Source: CAVQUE01 sp046290435 (GTDB lineage Bacteria > Actinomycetota > Acidimicrobiia > Acidimicrobiales > UBA8592). From it: a stretch of DNA of 64,000 bases. This document shows, in pieces, positions 59,133 to 64,000 of the stretch; the stretch's first letter is position 1, and each line of letters opens with the position of its first letter. The stretch lies in assembly GCA_046290435.1 (NCBI GenBank), contig JBKAGO010000053.1, positions 1 through 64,000 on the forward strand, in the 5' to 3' direction. Made by a program: the position numbers and the translations under genes. The notes under the pieces were generated by a model. It made no database searches. It saw nothing but the letters and a program-made list of their open reading frames with translations, and had not been told where the DNA came from.

Positions 59133-61289
59133 ATGGACGAACAACCACATGATCCGTGGGACCGCCCCGTCGCCTGGCCCGGCGACGGGGCGGCTCCTCC
59201 GGCGGCGTCACTGCCTGTCGACAGCCCCTGGGGATACGCGTCCACGAGCAATCTGCCGCCCAAGCGCACGGTGCCGGCCGAGACCCCCTGGTCCGAGCCC
59301 GCTGTGAGCGAACCCGCCGGCGATCCCTGGACCGTGCATGCCCCTCCTGCCTGGACCCCGACCGCCGAGGCGGCCCCGCCGGGGGCCGCCGCGTCGTCGA
59401 CCTGGACGCCTGCGCCGGCGAGTGCAGCGCCGACGTCGCCCGCCGAAGCGGGCGTATGGACTCCCGGAGCTCCCGCAGCCTCCCCGGCCCCGACCCCGCC
59501 TCCGGCCGACGATCCCTGGTCCGCCTCCTCGGGCGCCCCTTCCCAGGATCCCTGGGGTGCTCCGACGGTGGCCGAGCCTGCCGCCCATCCCTCGGCTGTG
59601 GCGACCCCTGCCGACACCTGGTCCCCCGCTCCGACGGCTTCACCGTCGCCTTCCCCGATGCCCGACGCCTGGGCATCGACGCCCAGCGACACGTGGGATC
59701 CGACGCCCCCGGCCGCTGCCCCGCCGGTGCCCACCCCCACAATCGCGCCGACGCCCTCGACCGATGCCTGGACACCCGCCAGCGGTGACCCCTGGGCCCC
59801 GGCTCCCGCACCACCCGAGCCCAGCGCCGCTCCGACGGATTCGACCCCGCCGCCACCACCGCCTCCTCCCCCGCCGCACCTGGCGGCCCCGACGGCGGAG
59901 GTCGGCAACGATCTCGTGGCCGTCGACAACTCCGACCCGGCCACGGGCTGGGATCGAAACGACCTCCTGCCCACCGCCCTCACCGTTCCGATCCTGCCCG
60001 CGCACCTCCAGGACCTGAAGGCCAAGGCCCAGGAGGCGCTCATCGAGCGCATGGGCAGCCGCCTGTACGACCGCAGCCTCACCGAGGAGCAGATCGAGAA
60101 CTACGTCGTCACCGAACTCGGTGGCTTCCTGTTCGAAGAAGACGTCCGTCTCGCCGACCACGAGCGCGAGCAGCTCACGGCCGAACTCCTCAACGACGTG
60201 CTGCGCCACGGCCCCATCGAGCCGTTCCTCGACGACGAGTCGGTCTCGGAGATCATGGTCAACGGTCTGAACAGCATCTACGTCGAACGCAGCGGCAAGC
60301 TCGAACGGACCCAGTCCAACTTCCTGACCGAGGCCCACCTCCGTCAGATCATCGAGCGCATCGTCTCGAAGGTCGGCCGGCGCATCGACGAATCGTCACC
60401 GATGGTCGACGCCCGCCTCCCCGACGGCTCACGCGTCAACGCGGTCATCCCTCCCCTGGCCGTCGACGGTCCCAGCCTGACCATCCGCAAGTTCAGCCGG
60501 GACGCGCTGACCGTCGACGACCTCGTCGACTTCGGCACGCTGAGCCCCATCTCGGTCGAGTTCCTGACGTGCGCGGTGCGCGGCCGGCTCAACGTGCTGG
60601 TCTCCGGCGGCACCGGCACGGGCAAGACGACCATGCTCAACGTGTTGTCGAGCTTCATTCCCGAAGATGAACGCATCGTCACCCTCGAAGACGCCGTCGA
60701 GCTGCAGCTGAAGCAGCAGCACCTCGTCCGTCTCGAGAGCCGGCCCGCGAACGTCGAGGGCAAGGGGCAGGTGTCGATCCGCGATCTCGTGCGCAACTCG
60801 TTGCGTATGCGCCCCGATCGGGTGATCATCGGCGAGTGCCGCGGCGGCGAGGCGATGGACATGCTCCAGGCCATGAACACCGGCCACGACGGGTCGTTGT
60901 CGACGCTGCACGCCAACGGCCCCCGCGACGCGGTCGCCCGCCTCGAGACTCTCTGCCTGATGTCCGGTATGGATCTTCCGGTCAAGGCGATCCGCGAACA
61001 GATCGCGTCGGCCGTCGACCTCATCGTGCACGTCGCACGCCTGCGTGACGGCACCCGACGGGTCACCCACATCAGCGAACTCGTCGGCCTCGACGGGGAG
61101 GCGCTGATGATGACCGACATCTTCACCTTCGACTTCGACGCCGGCATCGGACCCGACGGTCGCTACGCCGGGCTGCTCTGCCCGACCGGCCAGGTGCCGG
61201 CGGTCTTGTCGAAGCTGCGCGAACACGGCGAAGACGTCTCGGCCGAGCTCTTCCTGCCCGAGGACGAATTCGCAGAGAGCGACCACTGA
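59133..61289 (+). CDS. Tad pilus ATPase TadA/CpaF with long Pro-Trp tail
   Basis: 718 residues from ATG 59133 (GAGGGAG eight bases upstream; a GTG at 59100 overlapping cpaB is the alternative). Residues about 10-265 are disordered Pro/Ala/Ser with about fourteen spaced Trp motifs such as DPW, DTW and ETPW. The secretion ATPase follows: MVNGLNSIYVERSGKL, Walker A SGGTGTGKTTMLN, ITLEDAVELQL-type Asp box, Walker B RPDRVIIGECRGGEAM and the His-box TLHANGP. It powers pilus assembly. The tail is unusual for CpaF. Confidence 0.92.
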   Translation: MDEQPHDPWDRPVAWPGDGAAPPAASLPVDSPWGYASTSNLPPKRTVPAETPWSEPAVSEPAGDPWTVHAPPAWTPTAEAAPPGAAASSTWTPAPASAAPTSPAEAGVWTPGAPAASPAPTPPPADDPWSASSGAPSQDPWGAPTVAEPAAHPSAVATPADTWSPAPTASPSPSPMPDAWASTPSDTWDPTPPAAAPPVPTPTIAPTPSTDAWTPASGDPWAPAPAPPEPSAAPTDSTPPPPPPPPPPHLAAPTAEVGNDLVAVDNSDPATGWDRNDLLPTALTVPILPAHLQDLKAKAQEALIERMGSRLYDRSLTEEQIENYVVTELGGFLFEEDVRLADHEREQLTAELLNDVLRHGPIEPFLDDESVSEIMVNGLNSIYVERSGKLERTQSNFLTEAHLRQIIERIVSKVGRRIDESSPMVDARLPDGSRVNAVIPPLAVDGPSLTIRKFSRDALTVDDLVDFGTLSPISVEFLTCAVRGRLNVLVSGGTGTGKTTMLNVLSSFIPEDERIVTLEDAVELQLKQQHLVRLESRPANVEGKGQVSIRDLVRNSLRMRPDRVIIGECRGGEAMDMLQAMNTGHDGSLSTLHANGPRDAVARLETLCLMSGMDLPVKAIREQIASAVDLIVHVARLRDGTRRVTHISELVGLDGEALMMTDIFTFDFDAGIGPDGRYAGLLCPTGQVPAVLSKLREHGEDVSAELFLPEDEFAESDH

Positions 61290-62827
61290 TGGGCCATCGT
61301 CATCTCCGCGGCACACGGACCCTGGCCGCATTCGTCGTTTCCGCCGCCACGATCGCGGCGGCCGGCATCGGCTTGACGGCCGGAGCAGCCGGCGCCCAGG
61401 ACGAGCTCCCGAGCGGACCGCCGGCAGACGAGGCCCCGAACACGGGGTCGGTGCCGGGCGGCATCGACTTCGGCGATGCGGTCACCGTCGACGAGAACGG
61501 TGTCCGCTGGAACGTCGACGCCGAGACGGGCACCGCCGCCGATCCCGCCACCCCGGCGCAACCAGGCAGCGGCGAGGATGCGCCCCAGGGAACGGCCGGA
61601 ACCGGCGAGCTCGAACGTATCCCGGCATCGGGTTCGATCAGCGAGACCACGCCGGCCGAAGGACCCGACGAGACACCGGTCGGGGCCCGCGAACCCATCG
61701 AGACCATCGACGTCGATGCGGGATCGGGATCGTCCACCTTCGTCCTCGTCGGCATCGTCGCGGTCGTCGCCGCGCTGGCCCTGGCAGTCGTCGCCGTGCT
61801 CCGACGTCGCAAGGGCTCCGACGACCTCATCCGGGTCGAGGAGCCGATCGTCGCCAACGCCACCGCAGATCCCGAGTTCTCCGCAGCCACCTTCGACGGC
61901 GGCTACGACGGCGCCTCCGACGCCGGAGCCTACGAAGAGGGCGGGGCCGCCTACGCCCAGTATGCGGCTGCAGCGACCGGCGAGACCCCCGACCTGACCG
62001 CCGAGACCATTTCGACGCGCGACCGCATCACGACCATGCGCGCCGCCGTCGTCGACCGCGCCGACAAGGGCCTGGCCGACAGCGGCCGGGCGAAGGGGAT
62101 CGCCACCAAACTCGAAGCCGCCGGGTCGAACACCCGACCGGGCGAGTGGCTCGTCATGACCGTGGGCCTCGTGGTCGGTGCGTTCTGTTTCGTGGCGTTC
62201 GTGGCCGGCATCATCTTCGGGGTCATCGCCGGGGCGGCCGCCGCCTACGCCAGCTGGTTCCGCCTCGCCCACCTCGAGGGCAAACGCCAGAAGGCCTTCT
62301 CCGACGACCTGCCCGAGACCCTCCAGTTGCTCGCCGGCAGCCTCCGCGGCGGCCAGAGCATGCTGCAGGCGATCCAGACCGTCGCCGACGAAGCCGACGA
62401 GCCGACTGCGTCGGAGTTCCAGCGCCTCATCACCGAGGCCCGACTGGGCCGGGACCTGGCCGTTTCGTTCCGCGACCTCTCCCGGCGCATGGACAGCAAG
62501 GACTTCGACTGGGTGGTGACCGCCATCGAGATCCACCGTGAGGTCGGCGGCGACCTCTCGAGCATCCTCGACCGTGTCGGCAACACCATCCGAGCCCGCA
62601 ACCAGGTGCTCGGCCAGGTGAAGGCCCTCAGCGCCGAGGGCCGCATGTCCGGGCTGCTGTTGTTCATGCTGCCCCCCGGCATGCTCGCCGCCATCTCCGC
62701 CCTGAACCCGGAGTACCTCCAGGAGATGATCGGCGAGACCGCGGGTCAGATCATGCTGGCCGTGGCGATGGTGTTGCTCGGCGCAGGTGGCCTGTGGCTC
62801 AAGAAGCTCTCCAAGTTCGTGTACTGA
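61289..62827 (+). CDS. TadB-like T2SS-F protein with N-terminal secreted segment
   Basis: 512 residues; the ATG overlaps the upstream stop (TGATGG). A signal-type start (LAAFVVSAATIAAAGIGLTA) is followed by about 110 polar residues predicted outside the membrane, a membrane helix (about 150-170), a cytoplasmic segment, then two helices and the T2SS-F domain (LPETLQLLAGSLRGGQSML) with two more helices at the end. TadB and TadC form the inner-membrane platform of the Tad machine. The N-terminal exported region is not part of standard TadB and could contact the wall or the pilin. Confidence 0.88.
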   Translation: MGHRHLRGTRTLAAFVVSAATIAAAGIGLTAGAAGAQDELPSGPPADEAPNTGSVPGGIDFGDAVTVDENGVRWNVDAETGTAADPATPAQPGSGEDAPQGTAGTGELERIPASGSISETTPAEGPDETPVGAREPIETIDVDAGSGSSTFVLVGIVAVVAALALAVVAVLRRRKGSDDLIRVEEPIVANATADPEFSAATFDGGYDGASDAGAYEEGGAAYAQYAAAATGETPDLTAETISTRDRITTMRAAVVDRADKGLADSGRAKGIATKLEAAGSNTRPGEWLVMTVGLVVGAFCFVAFVAGIIFGVIAGAAAAYASWFRLAHLEGKRQKAFSDDLPETLQLLAGSLRGGQSMLQAIQTVADEADEPTASEFQRLITEARLGRDLAVSFRDLSRRMDSKDFDWVVTAIEIHREVGGDLSSILDRVGNTIRARNQVLGQVKALSAEGRMSGLLLFMLPPGMLAAISALNPEYLQEMIGETAGQIMLAVAMVLLGAGGLWLKKLSKFVY

Positions 62828-62843
62828 GAGGGATGTCCGCACG

Positions 62844-63737
62844 ATGATCTCGATCCCTGCGCTGCTGTTGTTCGCCGGCGCCATCGGTGTCCTGGTCTGG
62901 GCCCTGGGCGGCTCACGCCAACCAGCAGGCCCCGTCGCCCCCGACGGCGAGACCAATGTCCGGGCCATCGAGCTGGCCCCCAGCTTCTTCGACCGCGTCC
63001 TGCTGCCGACGATGACCCGCTTCGGGCGCATGCTCGCGAAGCCGATGCCGCCCGAACGGCTTGCCGTCGTCCGCAAGAAGATCGTGCTGTCGGGCAAGCA
63101 GCAGACCTGGAACACCGAGAAGGCGCTGGCCGTCAAGGCGTTCGGTCTCATGGTCGGCATCGCCGGGGCACTCGGGCTCATCGCGCTGCAACGGTCGACG
63201 CTGATGTTCGTCGCCGCCGGCCTCGTGCTCGCCTGCGGCTATTTCTCCATGGACTACTACCTGGACAAGGCCGCCGGAGCCCGCCAGCTCGAGATCCAGC
63301 AGGCGCTCCCCGACGTCTTGGACCAGATCAGCGTCTGCGTCGAGGCCGGCATCGGGTTCGACGCCGCGCTGCACCGCTGCTCGTTGTCGAACGACAACGC
63401 GCTGGGCGCCGAGCTCGGTCGAACCATGCAGGACATCCGCCTCGGCATGCCGCGACGCCAAGCCCTGTACTCGCTGCTCGACCGCACCGACGTGCAGGAA
63501 CTCCGCCTCTTCGTGCGGGCGCTCGCCCAGGCCGAGAAGTCGGGCATCCCGATCGCAAAGGTGCTGTCCGTCCAGTCCGACGAAGTCCGCGAAAAGCGCC
63601 GCCAAGCCGCCGAGGAACGGGCGATGAAGCTCCCGGTGAAGCTCATCATGCCGCTGGTGCTGTGCATCCTGCCGTCGCTGTTCCTCGTGATCATGGGCCC
63701 GGCCGCGATCCGGATGATGCGCAACGGAGCGGTCTGA
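62844..63737 (+). CDS. TadC-like T2SS-F protein
   Basis: 297 residues from ATG 62844. An N-terminal helix (ALLLFAGAIGVLVWAL), a short cytoplasmic stretch with KKIVLSGKQQTWN, two central helices, the T2SS-F domain (ALPDVLDQISVCVEAGIGFD, about 155-270) and a C-terminal helix (LPSLFLVIMGPAAIRMM). It is the second half of the Tad inner-membrane platform. Spacing of 16 bases from tadB with AGAGGG between them. Confidence 0.9.
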   Translation: MISIPALLLFAGAIGVLVWALGGSRQPAGPVAPDGETNVRAIELAPSFFDRVLLPTMTRFGRMLAKPMPPERLAVVRKKIVLSGKQQTWNTEKALAVKAFGLMVGIAGALGLIALQRSTLMFVAAGLVLACGYFSMDYYLDKAAGARQLEIQQALPDVLDQISVCVEAGIGFDAALHRCSLSNDNALGAELGRTMQDIRLGMPRRQALYSLLDRTDVQELRLFVRALAQAEKSGIPIAKVLSVQSDEVREKRRQAAEERAMKLPVKLIMPLVLCILPSLFLVIMGPAAIRMMRNGAV

Positions 63738-63740
63738 GCG

Positions 63741-64000
63741 ATGTTCCGCCGACCCGGTCGTGAACGAGCGCCGGATCGGCGCCGAGACACCGGACGCGGC
63801 GCGGCCGCCGTCGAGGCCGGGCTGGTCTCGCTGATCGTGTTCGTGCTGTTCTTCGGGATCCTGGAGTTCGGCCTGCTGTGGCGGAACATCAACATCATCT
63901 CCAATGCCGCCCGTGAAGGATCGGAGCGGGCGTCACAGCTGACCCGCGAGGCCGACTACCACACCCAGGCGCTCGCCGAGATCGACGCGAACCTCGCCGC
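63741..64000 (+). CDS. TadE/TadG-like pseudopilin (partial, runs off the window)
   Basis: At least 86 residues are present; the frame is still open at the window edge. Basic Arg-rich N-terminus (about 1-25), then a prepilin-like hydrophobic segment AAVEAGLVSLIVFVLFFGIL with the conserved Glu before the helix, then FGLLWRNINIISNAAREG typical of TadE-like minor pseudopilins. It starts three bases after the tadC stop, in the same operon. Downstream Flp or TadG genes may follow outside the window. Confidence 0.88.
   Translation, partial: MFRRPGRERAPDRRRDTGRGAAAVEAGLVSLIVFVLFFGILEFGLLWRNINIISNAAREGSERASQLTREADYHTQALAEIDANLA

Overview
The window is GC-rich, densely packed DNA with many GTG/TTG starts and 4-base ATGA/GTGA gene overlaps. 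It carries an Rpf-type lytic transglycosylase, a coproheme-type ferrochelatase with cluster cysteines, an LprG/P55-like lipid-transport pair, a SepX/GlpR-like divisome protein, a mycobacterial-type Get3-like pair and a Tad pilus locus. Together these point to an Actinomycetota chromosome, probably a deep-branching free-living class such as Acidimicrobiia (inference; no rRNA is present). One tRNA (Ala, anticodon CGC) was found; no rRNA operon, CRISPR array, phage or transposase gene was seen.

Layout. 0-9 kb: a coiled-coil repeat protein, a CoA-ester lyase, a phosphotransferase plus partner, a two-domain fasciclin protein, the Get3-like ATPase pair and a phytanoyl-CoA-dioxygenase-like enzyme. 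9-11 kb: a secreted modular protein in which a trypsin domain appears to be inserted inside a fibronectin-III domain, followed by RTX-like repeats. 11-21 kb: tRNA-Ala, a GlpR/SepX-like membrane protein, moaC, moaA, a minus-strand cluster (VOC protein, IclR regulator, CaiB CoA-transferase, citryl-CoA-lyase-like), an esterase, a MetE-like protein, a MoeA/Glp-like protein and PlsY. 21-30 kb: FmdB, a SAF protein, two overlapping amidohydrolases, UppP and a three-gene TldD/TldE/TldE operon. 30.2-31.1 kb: about 0.8 kb of non-coding DNA built from repeats. 31-40 kb: crotonases, a flippase-like LPG-synthase membrane protein with PAP2, Dxs, an NfuA-like scaffold, a Uup-type ABC-F ATPase and a glutaredoxin-like protein.

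40-58 kb is mostly an envelope block: a 1563-residue GT-C/DUF2298 fusion, an MFS carrier, an LprG-like plus P55-like pair whose carrier has an extra membrane segment and a beta-repeat extracytoplasmic tail, a MazF-type toxin-antitoxin pair, a methyltransferase, two more large GT-C-like membrane proteins, an Rpf with a coiled-coil arm, a Nei/Fpg glycosylase and ferrochelatase. 58-64 kb is a Tad/Flp pilus operon (CpaB, TadA/CpaF, TadB, TadC, start of a TadE-like gene) that runs off the window.

Two families of REP-like palindromes sharing a GGGGTCA core are scattered between genes (10, 24.6, 38.6 and 39.9 kb). One of them has been read into the 3' end of an amidohydrolase gene. The most interesting observations are the complementary P-loop lesions in the two Get3-like subunits, the FN3-split protease, the tailed P55-like carrier, the TldD with two TldE partners, and the mobile palindromes.
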